64,000 nucleotides of DNA from Rhodobacter sp. Har01 (GTDB lineage: Bacteria; Pseudomonadota; Alphaproteobacteria; Rhodobacterales; Rhodobacteraceae), in assembly GCF_020564565.1 (NCBI RefSeq), contig NZ_JAJCTD010000001.1, positions 868,001 through 932,000 of the forward strand, read 5' to 3'. Below, piece by piece: positions 28,881 through 38,470 of the stretch (position 1 is the stretch's first letter; each line of letters starts with the position of its first letter). The translations under genes and the position numbers were made by a program. Below the pieces are notes generated by a model, which was given only the letters and a program-made list of their open reading frames with translations, did not search any database and was not told the DNA's origin.

Positions 28881-29233
28881 GCGTGGTCCGCCGCCACCCG
28901 GTCCTGTCTGCGGCCTTCGTGCTGGCCACGGTCCTGGCGCTGTTCTTCGCCGGCCAGTTCGTGGTCCGCACGATCTACTGGATGAACCCCGAACATCGCA
29001 ACCAGCAGCTCCAGCCCTGGATGACGGTGGGCTACATCGGCCGCAGCTGGGGGCTTGACCCGCGGGCGGTGGACGCTGCCGCCGGCCTGCCGCGCCCGGA
29101 CGGCCACCCGCTGACGCTGCAGCAGATCGCCGACCGGCGCGGCGTGCCGGTGGCCGAGGTGATGGCGACGGTCGAGACCGCCATCCAGGGCCTCAAGGCC
29201 CGCGAAGCCGCCGGCGCACCCGCGCCGCCATGA
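28877..29233 (+). CDS. Small membrane-anchored protein of unknown function
   Basis: The 118-residue protein has one N-terminal membrane helix (VLSAAFVLATVLALFFAGQF) and a soluble part with LQPWMTVGYIGRSWGLDPRA and LTLQQIADRRGVPVAEVM, the last resembling a helix-turn-helix-like helical segment. It overlaps the VWA gene upstream and the DedA gene downstream by ATGA each, so it is translationally coupled in a MoxR/VWA-linked operon. No function can be given. Confidence 0.8.
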   Translation: MSVVRRHPVLSAAFVLATVLALFFAGQFVVRTIYWMNPEHRNQQLQPWMTVGYIGRSWGLDPRAVDAAAGLPRPDGHPLTLQQIADRRGVPVAEVMATVETAIQGLKAREAAGAPAPP

Positions 29234-29823
29234 CCGACTGGCTGCTGTCCGCCGTCCCGACCTACGGGCCCTGGCTGGTGGCGATGGTCACCTTCCTGTC
29301 CTGCCTCGCCCTTCCCGTGCCGGCCTCGATCCTGATGCTCGCCGCCGGAGGGTTCGCCGCTGCCGGAGACCTCGGGCTTTGGCAGGTGGCGGGCGGCGCT
29401 CTGGCCGGGGCGGTGGTGGGCGACCAGACCGGCTACTGGGCCGCCCGCGCTGGTGGCCCGACCCTGCTTGCCCGCATCGCCAAAGGCGACGCCCGCGCGC
29501 CAGTGGTCGAGAAGGCCCGCACCCTGTTGGCCGCAAAGGGCGTTGTCGCGGTCTTTCTGACCCGCTGGCTGCTGTCGCCGCTTGGCCCCTATGCCAACCT
29601 CGTCACCGGGGCCACAGGCTTTGGCTGGCTGCCCTTCACCCTTGCGGCGGCTGCCGGAGAGGCCGTCTGGGTCGGGGTCTACACCGGCGCGGGCTTCGCC
29701 TTCGGCGGCAACCTGCAGGCCGCGACCCAATTCGCCGGCTCGATCATCGGCTTTCTCGCCGCCGGCACGGTGGCCTTCGGTCTGGGGTTCTGGCTGCTGT
29801 CGCTTGCACGCAGCGGGCATTGA
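29230..29823 (+). CDS. DedA-family membrane protein
   Basis: The 197-residue protein belongs to the DedA/SNARE-associated family: VGDQTGYWAARAGG and FLTRWLLSPLGPYANLVTGA contain the conserved GD and R-G/P segments in the re-entrant loops, and most of the rest is hydrophobic. DedA proteins take part in lipid-carrier (undecaprenyl phosphate) or phospholipid flipping and membrane homeostasis. It is coupled to the preceding gene by ATGA and followed at 41 bases by the M48 protease gene. Confidence 0.88.
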   Translation: MTDWLLSAVPTYGPWLVAMVTFLSCLALPVPASILMLAAGGFAAAGDLGLWQVAGGALAGAVVGDQTGYWAARAGGPTLLARIAKGDARAPVVEKARTLLAAKGVVAVFLTRWLLSPLGPYANLVTGATGFGWLPFTLAAAAGEAVWVGVYTGAGFAFGGNLQAATQFAGSIIGFLAAGTVAFGLGFWLLSLARSGH

Positions 29824-29864
29824 GGGGCTTTCCCCCCGGCTCGCCCGCCCCCATATTGCCCGCA

Positions 29865-30548
29865 ATGACCAAGTTCCTTCCCCTTCTTCTGGCGGTCCTC
29901 TACGCCTTTCTGATGATGCGCTTCTCCGTCTGGCAGACGAAGAAGACGCTTGAGGCAAAGTCGCGCCCGCTGACCGACCCGGCCCTGACCCGGCTGACCG
30001 AACGCATGGCGCAGGCGCTGGACATCCCGTCGATCCAGGTCTTCGTGCTGGACGCCGACCCGGTGAACGGCCTGGCCGGGCCGGATGGCCGCATCTACCT
30101 GACCCGCGGCTTTGTCGCGAAAAAGATGCAGGGCCAGGTCACGTCCGAGGAACTGGCCAGCGTGGTGGCGCATGAGATGGGGCATGTGGCGCTGGGGCAC
30201 ATGCGCCGGCGGATGATCGATTTCACCGGCCAGAACGCGGTGTTCATGATGCTGGCCGCGGTGCTGAACCGCTTTCTGCCCTTCATCGGCGTCTGGATCG
30301 CCAATGCGATCTCGGTGGCGCTGCTGGCCCGGCTGTCGCGGCGCGACGAATTCGAGGCGGACGCCTATGCCAGCGCGCTGCTGATCAAGGCCGGGATCGG
30401 GACCGCGCCGCAGAAAAGCCTGTTCCGCAAGCTGGACGCGCTGACCGAGAACCGCGCCGAAGGCGTGCCGGCCTGGCTTCTGAGCCACCCGAAGACAGCC
30501 GAACGCATCGCCGCCATCGAGGCGAACGAGGCGCGCTGGCTGGGGTGA
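29865..30548 (+). CDS. M48-family metalloprotease, membrane-anchored
   Basis: The 227-residue zinc protease has an N-terminal membrane helix, the zinc motif HEMGH (residues 103-107), a Glu ligand in RRDEFEADAYAS and a downstream hydrophobic helix. It is the short, HtpX/Oma1-like type. It may degrade misfolded membrane or periplasmic proteins; orientation cannot be settled from sequence. Two hairpins follow the stop. Confidence 0.87.
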   Translation: MTKFLPLLLAVLYAFLMMRFSVWQTKKTLEAKSRPLTDPALTRLTERMAQALDIPSIQVFVLDADPVNGLAGPDGRIYLTRGFVAKKMQGQVTSEELASVVAHEMGHVALGHMRRRMIDFTGQNAVFMMLAAVLNRFLPFIGVWIANAISVALLARLSRRDEFEADAYASALLIKAGIGTAPQKSLFRKLDALTENRAEGVPAWLLSHPKTAERIAAIEANEARWLG

Positions 30549-30552
30549 GAAA

Positions 30553-30601
30553 ACGATTTCCGACTTCGGAAATCGTGGACGGAATTCGACTTCGAATTCC
30601 G
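30553..30601. repeat. Two adjacent hairpins with ACTT loops between convergent genes
   Basis: Hairpin one has ten-base arms ACGATTTCCG/CGGAAATCGT (30553-30576) around ACTT. Hairpin two has nine-base arms CGGAATTCG/CGAATTCCG (30580-30601) around the same ACTT. They lie between the M48 (plus) and PIN (minus) gene ends, and may terminate both transcripts. A related palindrome occurs at 39,536. Confidence 0.6.
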
Positions 30602-30610
30602 GCGCCTCCG

Positions 30611-31153
30611 TCAGGCGTCCAGCGTCTTGGCCAGCCGGAACAGCCTGGCGCGCTTGAGCAGCGGCTTCAGCGCCACCGGGGCGCCCGACAGCCGCTCGGC
30701 CTTGGCGCGCACCGCTTCCACGATCCGCGCCATCTCGGCCGGGTGGCGCGACTGCAATTCCCACAGGAACCCATCCGGGTCGCGCCGGGCAAGGCCCTCG
30801 GCGGCCAGCACATGGCCGGGGAAATCGGCGGCGTTGAAGGTCACGATGGCATCGGCGCCGGCCGCGATGGCCACCGCCAGCACATGGGTATCATCCGGAT
30901 CGGGCAGCAGCAGCCGCGCCTCGATTCCCGGCTGCGGCCGCACCAAGGCGCGCGGGAAGGTGGCCTTCAGCATCACCGCCTCACCCTCGGCCTGGGCCTG
31001 CGCGACCGGCCCCAGCTTGGCCGTGGCCCGGGTCCATTCGCCCAGGATGCGCTCGGACCAGAGCGGCTGGTACAGCCCCGCCGCCGCCGCACCCTGCAGG
31101 ATTTCCCGCAGCACCGTGGGATACAGCACGCAGGCGTCGAGAACCGCCTTCAT
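30611..31153 (-). CDS. PIN-domain ribonuclease-like protein
   Basis: The 180-residue protein starts MKAVLDACVLYPTVLREI, with the first catalytic Asp of PIN nucleases, followed by SERILGEWTRA (Glu), DPDDTHVLAVAI (Asp) and DAIVTFNAADFP (Asp). PIN proteins are Mg-dependent RNases, most often VapC-type toxins. No antitoxin-like gene is adjacent. It overlaps the stop of the rRNA methyltransferase gene by ATGA, so it is made together with it. Confidence 0.85.
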   Translation of the reverse strand: MKAVLDACVLYPTVLREILQGAAAAGLYQPLWSERILGEWTRATAKLGPVAQAQAEGEAVMLKATFPRALVRPQPGIEARLLLPDPDDTHVLAVAIAAGADAIVTFNAADFPGHVLAAEGLARRDPDGFLWELQSRHPAEMARIVEAVRAKAERLSGAPVALKPLLKRARLFRLAKTLDA

Positions 31154-32367
31154 CCGTCCAGCCGGAACGCCAGCGCCTTGAGATAGCTTGATTCCGCAAG
31201 TTGCGGCAGCACCGGGTGGTCCGGCCCGGCAAAGCCGGTCCAGATCACCTGCCCCCGCCGCCCGCCGCGCCCGATGCCGCGCGCCGAGGCGTTGCGGAAC
31301 GCACTCAGATCGGCCGCGTGCGAGCAGGAACACAGCACCAGATAGCCGCCCGGGCTGACCAGCGGTGCCGCCAGCCGCGCCAGCCGTTCATAGGCGCGCA
31401 GGCCCGCCTCCAGCGCCGGTTTCGCGGGCGCAAAGGCCGGCGGGTCGCAGATCACCAGATCGAACCGCGCGCCCTCGGTCCCCAGCGCCTCAAGCACTGC
31501 GAAGGCATCGCCCGACCGGGTCTCGAACCGCTCGGCATGGCCCGAGGCGCGCGCGCCCGCCTCGGCCAGCGCCAGCGCCCCCGCACTGGAATCCACCGCC
31601 AGGGCGCTTGCCGCGCCCCCCGCCAGCGCCGCCAGGGCAAAGCCGCCGACATGGGTGAAGACGTCCAGCACCTTCGCCCCGCGCGCCAGCCTTGCGGCAA
31701 AGGCGTGGTTCTCGCGCTGGTCGTAGAACAGCCCGGTCTTCTGCCCGCCCATCAGGTCGGCCATGTAGGTGGCGCCGTTCATCGGCACCGGCAGCGGCCC
31801 GGCAGGCGCCGCCCCCAGCACCACCGCCATCTCTTCGGGCAGGCCCTCAAGGCCCCGCGCCCGGCCCGCGCCGTTCTTGATGACCGTGGTCACCCCGGTG
31901 ACCGCCGCCAGCGCCGCCACCAGCGCCCCAAGATGCGCCTCGGCCCAGGCCGCGTTCGGCTGCACCACCGCCACCTCACCGAAACGATCGATCACGACGC
32001 CCGGCAGCCCGTCCGCCTCGGCATGCACCAGCCGGTAGAACGGCGCCGCATACAGCCGGGCGCGCATCGCCAGCGCCCGCGCCAGCCGCGCCGCGAACCA
32101 GGCCTCGTCGACCCCCGCCTCGGGGTCGCGGTCCAGCATCCGCGCCACGATCTTAGAGACCGGGTTCACCGTCACCAGCCCCAACGGCCGCCGCTCGGCA
32201 TCCTCCAGCACCGCCAGCGCGCCCGGCGCCAGGCCGGCGGTGCGCCGGTCCAGCACCAGTTCATCGGCATAGACCCAGGGGAAACCATGGCGGATCGCCC
32301 GCGCCTCGGCCTTGGGCCGCAGGCGGACGACGGGACGGGGCGGCGGGGGGGAAAGCACGGGCTCCAT
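31150..32367 (-). CDS. rlmI: RlmI-like 23S rRNA (cytosine-5) methyltransferase
   Basis: The 405-residue protein has an N-terminal PUA-like RNA-binding region (RAIRHGFPWVYADEL), a middle domain (VIDRFGEVAVVQPNAAWAEA) and a SAM-binding Rossmann domain (KVLDVFTHVGGFALAALAGG, DLVICDPPAFAPAK, LVLCSCSHA with the catalytic Cys). RlmI methylates C1962 of 23S rRNA in E. coli; the exact target here is inferred. GTG/ATG start choice is standard. Confidence 0.88.
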   Translation of the reverse strand: MEPVLSPPPPRPVVRLRPKAEARAIRHGFPWVYADELVLDRRTAGLAPGALAVLEDAERRPLGLVTVNPVSKIVARMLDRDPEAGVDEAWFAARLARALAMRARLYAAPFYRLVHAEADGLPGVVIDRFGEVAVVQPNAAWAEAHLGALVAALAAVTGVTTVIKNGAGRARGLEGLPEEMAVVLGAAPAGPLPVPMNGATYMADLMGGQKTGLFYDQRENHAFAARLARGAKVLDVFTHVGGFALAALAGGAASALAVDSSAGALALAEAGARASGHAERFETRSGDAFAVLEALGTEGARFDLVICDPPAFAPAKPALEAGLRAYERLARLAAPLVSPGGYLVLCSCSHAADLSAFRNASARGIGRGGRRGQVIWTGFAGPDHPVLPQLAESSYLKALAFRLDG

Positions 32368-32405
32368 CGCCTTCCCTTAGCGTCTTGCGGCCCGGGCGGA
32401 AAGTC

Positions 32406-33044
32406 CTACTCGGCCGGGACCGCCGTCAGCGTCGCGGCCAGCGCCGGGGCAACCTTCAGCGACGCCAGTTCCGCGCGGATCACCGTCGCCAGGCGGTTGG
32501 TCACGATCTCCTTCTGCGAGATCCCGACATAGTCGTTGCGAACCGCCCGCTGACCGCCCACCGCGCGCACATCGGCATTGACCAGACGCGGCCCCGACAG
32601 GACCTTGCCCGTCGCCGCATCGCGGATCGTCAGCAGGAATTTCAGCGAATGCACCCCACCGACGGTATAGCGCGTCTTGTCTGTCACGGCGTGGAACCGG
32701 GTCACCTCGATCTCGGCCACCACCGGCAGCCCAGCGGTCAAGGGCACCACCGCTGCCGTCACCGCCGCCTCGTAGATCGCCTCGATCTGAGCATAGCGGT
32801 CGCCGCGCGGCTCGCCGCGCCAGACAATGTCGGCCACCGGGTAGAACACCTCGGCCTCGGAAACCTTCAGGCTGCGCGGCACCGTCACGGTCACGTCCTG
32901 CACCGCCAGCGGCACCTCGACCAGCGCCTCCGCCGCAACCTCATCCGCCGGAGCCGCGGCCGTCCGGATGCTGCCGTCGACCGCACCGCATCCCGCCAGC
33001 GCCAACGCCAGCCCAATCCCCGCGAACGCCCTGCTCCACCGCAT
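32406..33044 (-). CDS. DUF6778-like lipoprotein
   Basis: The 212-residue protein begins MRWSRAFAGIGLALALAGCG, a lipoprotein signal with lipobox LAGC. The rest has Asp/Val-rich beta segments (VTVTVPRSLKVSEAEVFYPV) and resembles a Rhodobacteraceae family annotated as DUF6778 (from memory, not searched). An upstream frame opens at 33131 but adds a basic non-signal extension. Function unknown; a membrane-attached periplasmic role is likely from the lipobox. Confidence 0.75.
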   Translation of the reverse strand: MRWSRAFAGIGLALALAGCGAVDGSIRTAAAPADEVAAEALVEVPLAVQDVTVTVPRSLKVSEAEVFYPVADIVWRGEPRGDRYAQIEAIYEAAVTAAVVPLTAGLPVVAEIEVTRFHAVTDKTRYTVGGVHSLKFLLTIRDAATGKVLSGPRLVNADVRAVGGQRAVRNDYVGISQKEIVTNRLATVIRAELASLKVAPALAATLTAVPAE

Positions 33045-33228
33045 CTTCCGTGCTCCGTCCCGTGCCGGCCTTCTGGCCTTGCCTGCCGCTTTCCAGATGA
33101 TTACGGCAGATTTGCGCAGCCGTCGCGGCAAGCTGGCGAAATCCGCAAGGCGCCGTCCAGATTTCCCGGCCCTGTGTCCCGGCGGTCAGGCCAGCCCCGC
33201 GCGCGCCAAGACCCCGCCGGCGCCAAGC

Positions 33229-33288
33229 CCGCCGCCCGCGCTGGAACCGCCGCCCGCGCTTAGACCGCCGCCCGCGCCAAGACCGCCG
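33229..33288 (+). repeat. 18-base tandem repeat upstream of edd
   Basis: The unit CCGCCGCCCGCG plus six variable bases is repeated three full times (33229-33282), followed by a partial fourth copy. It ends just before the edd -35 box. The purpose is unknown; it may be slippage-derived. It lies in a 311-base gap between the divergent lipoprotein and edd genes that otherwise holds only the promoter. Confidence 0.65.
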
Positions 33289-33294
33289 AAGGCC

Positions 33295-33323
33295 TTGTTA
33301 GCGCTAACGCCGACTGCTAGAAT
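33295..33323 (+). promoter_or_regulatory. edd promoter with LacI-family (CceR-like) operator
   Basis: TTGTTA (33295-33300) and TAGAAT (33318-33323) are separated by 17 bases, a credible sigma-70 promoter 33 bases before the edd ATG. The perfect 12-base palindrome GTTAGCGCTAAC (33297-33308) overlaps the -35 box and the spacer, where binding would block polymerase. Its form fits LacI-family regulators and the reported CceR sites of Rhodobacter central carbon genes. The regulator identity is inferred. Confidence 0.75.
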
Positions 33324-33355
33324 AGGCTCGACCGCAACACCCGCGAGCATGTCCC

Positions 33356-35161
33356 ATGACCCTCCACCCTGCCATCGCCCACGTCACCGACCGCATCCGC
33401 GCCCGGTCCGAACGAAGCCGCGGCGACTACCTTGATCGTGTCGCGAAAGCCGCCGCCGCCGGCCCAGCGCGCGCGCACCTTGGCTGCGGCAACCAGGCCC
33501 ATGCCTATGCGGCCATGGATCGCGACAAGCCATCCCTGGCCGAAGGCCGCGCCCCGAACCTCGGGCTGGTCACCGCCTACAACGACATGCTGTCCGCCCA
33601 CCAGCCCTACGAAGGCTACCCCGCGCTGATCCGCGCCGCCGCCCGCCGTGCCGGTGCCACGGCCCAGGTCGCCGGCGGCGTGCCCGCCATGTGCGACGGC
33701 GTCACCCAGGGCGAGCCGGGAATGGAGCTTTCCCTGTTCTCCCGCGATGTGATCGCCCTCGCGGCCGGGGTTGCGCTCAGCCACAACTGCTACGATGCCG
33801 CCCTTTTCCTGGGCGTCTGCGACAAGATCGTCCCCGGCCTGATCATCGCCGCCGCCACCTTCGGCCATATCCCTGCGGTCTTCGTCCCCGCCGGCCCGAT
33901 GACCTCGGGCCTGCCGAACGAGGAGAAGGCCCGTGTCCGCAACGCCCATGCCGAAGGCAAGGCCACCCGCGCCGAACTGATGGCTGCCGAGATGGCCAGC
34001 TACCACGGCCCGGGCACCTGCACCTTCTATGGCACCGCCAACACCAACCAGATGCTGATGGAGGTGATGGGCCTGCACCTGCCCGGCGCCAGCTTCATCA
34101 ACCCCGGCACGCCTCTGCGCGAGGCCCTGACCGAGGCCGCGGTGACCCGCGCCACCCAGATCACCGCGCTGGGCAACGACTTCCGCCCGGTGGGCGAGAT
34201 CCTCGACGAACGCGCCTACGTAAACGGCATCGTCGGGCTGATGGCGACGGGCGGCTCGACCAACCTGGTGCTGCACCTGCCCGCCATGGCCCGCGCCTCC
34301 GGGGTGCTGCTTGACCTTGAAGACTTCGACGACCTGTCGCAGGCGGTGCCGCTGATGGCCAAGGTCTATCCCAACGGGATGGCCGACGTGAACGCCTTCC
34401 ACGCCGCCGGCGGGCTGCCGTTCCTGATCGGCCAGCTGCTGGATGCAGGTCTTCTGCACCCCGACGCCAAGACCATCACCGGCGAAGGCCTGGCGCCCTA
34501 CCGCCAGGAACCGCGCCTGACCGAGGGCCGGCTGAGCTGGACCGATGGCCCGGCCGAAACGCTCAACGACCGCATCCTGCGCCCCGCCGCAACCCCCTTC
34601 CAGCCGACGGGGGGCCTGCGGCAGTTGCACGGCAACCTTGGCCGCGGTGTCATCAAGGTCTCGGCCGTGGCACCCGAGCGGCATGTGATCCAGGCCCCGG
34701 TGCGCATCTTCCACAGCCAGGACGCCGTGCGCGCCGCGTTCAAGGCCGGCGCGTTTACCGCCGACACCGTCGTCGTCGTCCGCTTCCAAGGCCCGCGGGC
34801 GAACGGCATGCCGGAACTGCATTCGCTGACCCCCACGCTGTCGGTGCTGCTGGACCGCGGCCTGCAGGTGGCCCTGGTCACCGATGGCCGCATGTCCGGC
34901 GCCTCCGGCAAGGTGCCCGCCGCGATCCACGTTTCGCCCGAGGCGGCCTGCGGCGGCCCCCTCGCCCGCCTGCGCGACGGCGATATCGTCCGCCTTGATG
35001 CACCGGCCGGCACGCTGACCTGCCTTGCCGCCGACTTCGACAGCCGCGCCCCGGTGATCGCCGATCTGTCCGACAACGCCCACGGCATCGGACGAGAGCT
35101 GTTCGAAGCCTTCCGCCGGACCGTCGGCCCGGCCGAAACCGGCGCCGCCGTGGTGGTCTGA
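33356..35161 (+). CDS. edd: Phosphogluconate dehydratase
   Basis: Edd dehydrates 6-phosphogluconate to KDPG, the first committed step of the Entner-Doudoroff pathway, using a [4Fe-4S] cluster. The 601-residue protein has [58 protein letters not shown] and [15 protein letters not shown]. Length and motifs match Edd rather than dihydroxy-acid dehydratase, and eda follows in the next gene. Start ATG at 33356 follows a short, weakly purine-rich leader. Confidence 0.97.
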   Translation: MTLHPAIAHVTDRIRARSERSRGDYLDRVAKAAAAGPARAHLGCGNQAHAYAAMDRDKPSLAEGRAPNLGLVTAYNDMLSAHQPYEGYPALIRAAARRAGATAQVAGGVPAMCDGVTQGEPGMELSLFSRDVIALAAGVALSHNCYDAALFLGVCDKIVPGLIIAAATFGHIPAVFVPAGPMTSGLPNEEKARVRNAHAEGKATRAELMAAEMASYHGPGTCTFYGTANTNQMLMEVMGLHLPGASFINPGTPLREALTEAAVTRATQITALGNDFRPVGEILDERAYVNGIVGLMATGGSTNLVLHLPAMARASGVLLDLEDFDDLSQAVPLMAKVYPNGMADVNAFHAAGGLPFLIGQLLDAGLLHPDAKTITGEGLAPYRQEPRLTEGRLSWTDGPAETLNDRILRPAATPFQPTGGLRQLHGNLGRGVIKVSAVAPERHVIQAPVRIFHSQDAVRAAFKAGAFTADTVVVVRFQGPRANGMPELHSLTPTLSVLLDRGLQVALVTDGRMSGASGKVPAAIHVSPEAACGGPLARLRDGDIVRLDAPAGTLTCLAADFDSRAPVIADLSDNAHGIGRELFEAFRRTVGPAETGAAVVV

Positions 35162-35192
35162 CGCCCGACCGCGGCACCCCGCCCCGGCCTTC

Positions 35193-35279
35193 GCCTCCGG
35201 CGGGAGTATTTGGCAAAGGGCAAATCAGGAAAGCCTTGCGCCCCGCATTTGCCCTTTGCCAAATACTCCCGCCGGAGGC
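35193..35279. repeat. 33-base perfect inverted repeat between edd and eda
   Basis: A 33-base arm (35193-35225, beginning GCCTCCGGCGGGAGTATTTG) is matched exactly by its reverse complement at 35247-35279 over a 21-base spacer. It lies in the 158-base gap between edd and eda and could form a long hairpin in the transcript, reducing read-through to eda or protecting the edd message. It shares the GGGAGTATT/GGGATATT flavour with the other intergenic repeats but is a different element. Confidence 0.8.
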
Positions 35280-35319
35280 CCCGATCTCAACCCGCGATGA
35301 CCGCCCGAAGGACGCGCCC

Positions 35320-35964
35320 ATGACCCCCGCCGAACAGTCGCTCAAGGCCGCCGAGATCTGTCGCCTTGCCCCCGTGGTTCCCGTGCTGGTGATCGAAGAC
35401 CTGGCCCAGGCTCGCCCGCTGGCCGAGGCGCTGGTGGCGGGCGGGCTGCCGGCGCTTGAGGTGACGCTGCGCACGCCTTGCGCGCTCGACGCGATCCGCG
35501 CCATGGCTCAGGTGCCGGGCGGCGTGGTCGGGGCCGGCACGCTGCTGACCCCGGCCGACGTCAAGGCGGCCAAGGCCGCCGGCGCCTGCTTCGGAGTCTC
35601 GCCCGGGGCGACCGACCGGCTGATTGCCGCCTGCGCGGACGAGGGCCTGCCGCTGTTGCCGGGGGGCGCCACCGCCTCGGAAATCATGGCGCTGCTCGAC
35701 CGCGGCTATACCGTGCAAAAGTTCTTTCCGGCCGAACAGTCGGGCGGCGCGGCCTTCCTGAAATCCATCGGTGCGCCGATCCCGCAGGTGCGCTTCTGCC
35801 CCACCGGCGGCATCTCGCTGAAGAACGCGGCCGACTACCTGTCGCTGCCGAACATCCTTTGCATCGGCGGCAGCTGGGTGGCGCCGAAGGACGCGCTCGC
35901 CCGCCGCGACTGGGCACAGGTCACGCGCCTTGCCGCCGAGGCCGCCCGCCTGCCGCGCGGCTGA
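35320..35964 (+). CDS. eda: KDPG aldolase (2-dehydro-3-deoxyphosphogluconate aldolase)
   Basis: Eda splits KDPG into pyruvate and glyceraldehyde-3-phosphate. The 214-residue protein has LEVTLRTP (catalytic Glu), GAGTLLTPADV, GVSPGATDRL and the Schiff-base lysine in TVQKFFPAEQSGG, followed by FCPTGGISLKNA. The ATG at 35320 was chosen as the family start after the long inverted repeat; the frame is open upstream through it. It completes the Entner-Doudoroff pair with edd. Confidence 0.96.
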   Translation: MTPAEQSLKAAEICRLAPVVPVLVIEDLAQARPLAEALVAGGLPALEVTLRTPCALDAIRAMAQVPGGVVGAGTLLTPADVKAAKAAGACFGVSPGATDRLIAACADEGLPLLPGGATASEIMALLDRGYTVQKFFPAEQSGGAAFLKSIGAPIPQVRFCPTGGISLKNAADYLSLPNILCIGGSWVAPKDALARRDWAQVTRLAAEAARLPRG

Positions 35965-36358
35965 TCTGGCGCAGGTCCCCGCGCCCCGGGTGCAGGCTTG
36001 ACCGCGCCACCCGCCGCCTGAGCCCGCCATGCCCGCACTCACCGTTCAGACCTGCCTGTGGGTCGACACCCGCGCCGAAAAGGCCGCCCGGCCATGCTCC
36101 GCGCTGATTCCAGGCGCGCAGATCCTTCAGATCCTTCCCGACCGCGCCGATCCGGCCAGGGCCTTCCTGGTCCATCTCTCCTCCGCCGGCCAGCGCACCA
36201 GCTTTCTCGACGGCGGGCCGCATGACAGCCTGGCCCCCGCCGCCTCGATCAAGGTCGAGGCCCGGCGTGTGACCACGGCCATGATGCAGATGGTGAAACT
36301 CGACGGCTCCACCCTGGAAACCGCCGCAAGCGGGGGACAGCCCCCCGGGGCCCTGGGC

Positions 36359-37447
<1,089 letters not shown>

Positions 37448-37511
37448 GATTTCCCTTCAGAAACACTCAGGAACCGGCGATACCAGCCCGGCTCCGCCCC
37501 CGCAAGCCGCG

Positions 37512-38291
37512 TCACATCGACAGGTTGGTCGCGCCACCGTCCAGCAGGATGTTCTGCCCAACAATGAAGCCGGCATGCATCGAACAGAGGAAAGCACAGG
37601 CTGCGCCGAACTCCGCCGGCGTGCCATAGCGCCCCACCGGGATCGTGGCCCAGCGCTGCGCCCGCGCCTCGTCCTCCGAGATGTTCTGCGCCCGCGCCGC
37701 GCCCTGATCCAGCGCCACCGCCCGGTCGGTCGCATGCATGCCCGGCAGCAGGTTGTTGATCGTCACCCCCTGGCCGGCCACCTGCCGCGCCGTGCCCGCC
37801 ACGAACCCGGTCAGCCCCGCCCGCGCGGCATTCGACAGGCCCAGCACCGCGACCGGCGCCTTCACGCTGACCGATGTGATGTTCACCACCCGCCCCCAGC
37901 CGCGCGCCATCATCCCCGGCAGAACCGCCTGCATCAGCGCGATCGGCGTCAGCATGTTGGCGTCGATCGCCTGCAGGAAATCACCGCGCGCCCAGTCGCT
38001 CCACAGGCCCGGAGGAGGACCGCCGGCATTCGTCACCAGAATGTCCACCTGCGGCCCCGCCGCCGCCAGCACCGCCGCCCGGCCGTCCTCGGTGGTGATG
38101 TCGGCCACCACCGCCGTCACCGGCACCCCCTTGCTGCGCAGGACATCGGCCGTCGCCTCCAGCGCATCGCGGCCGCGGGCGCAGATCACCAGATCCACAC
38201 CTGCCTCGGCCAGCGCTTCGGCACAGCCGCGCCCCAGCCCCTTCGAAGCCGCGCAGACAATTCCCTTCCGGCCACGAATTCCCAGATCCAT
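37512..38291 (-). CDS. Short-chain dehydrogenase/reductase lacking the usual Tyr-Lys pair
   Basis: The 259-residue protein has the Rossmann motif in AASKGLGRGCAEALAE, the NAG motif as TNAGGPPPG and a C-terminal VGQNILLDGGATNL typical of SDRs. At the catalytic site, where YxxxK is expected, the sequence reads VAVLGLSNAARAG: Leu in place of Tyr and Asn in place of Lys, while Ser remains in VVNITSVSV. So it may be an atypical SDR or have changed chemistry. The ATG at 38291 gives the family start. Confidence 0.85.
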   Translation of the reverse strand: MDLGIRGRKGIVCAASKGLGRGCAEALAEAGVDLVICARGRDALEATADVLRSKGVPVTAVVADITTEDGRAAVLAAAGPQVDILVTNAGGPPPGLWSDWARGDFLQAIDANMLTPIALMQAVLPGMMARGWGRVVNITSVSVKAPVAVLGLSNAARAGLTGFVAGTARQVAGQGVTINNLLPGMHATDRAVALDQGAARAQNISEDEARAQRWATIPVGRYGTPAEFGAACAFLCSMHAGFIVGQNILLDGGATNLSM

Positions 38292-38470
38292 CCTGCCCTC
38301 CGCCATGCTGCCGCCGCCCGGGACGGGCCGGGCCGGCGCTTCTTCGCCATGCCCTGTCCGTTTCCCGGCGTCAACTGGAGCAGCAATTGACCCGGCTTGG
38401 AAGGGTTTGTTAACCGTTCTTCGGGAAGCTGCTCCAGCTTGCCGACTCGCCGCCGCCGCCCGCAAAGCCA

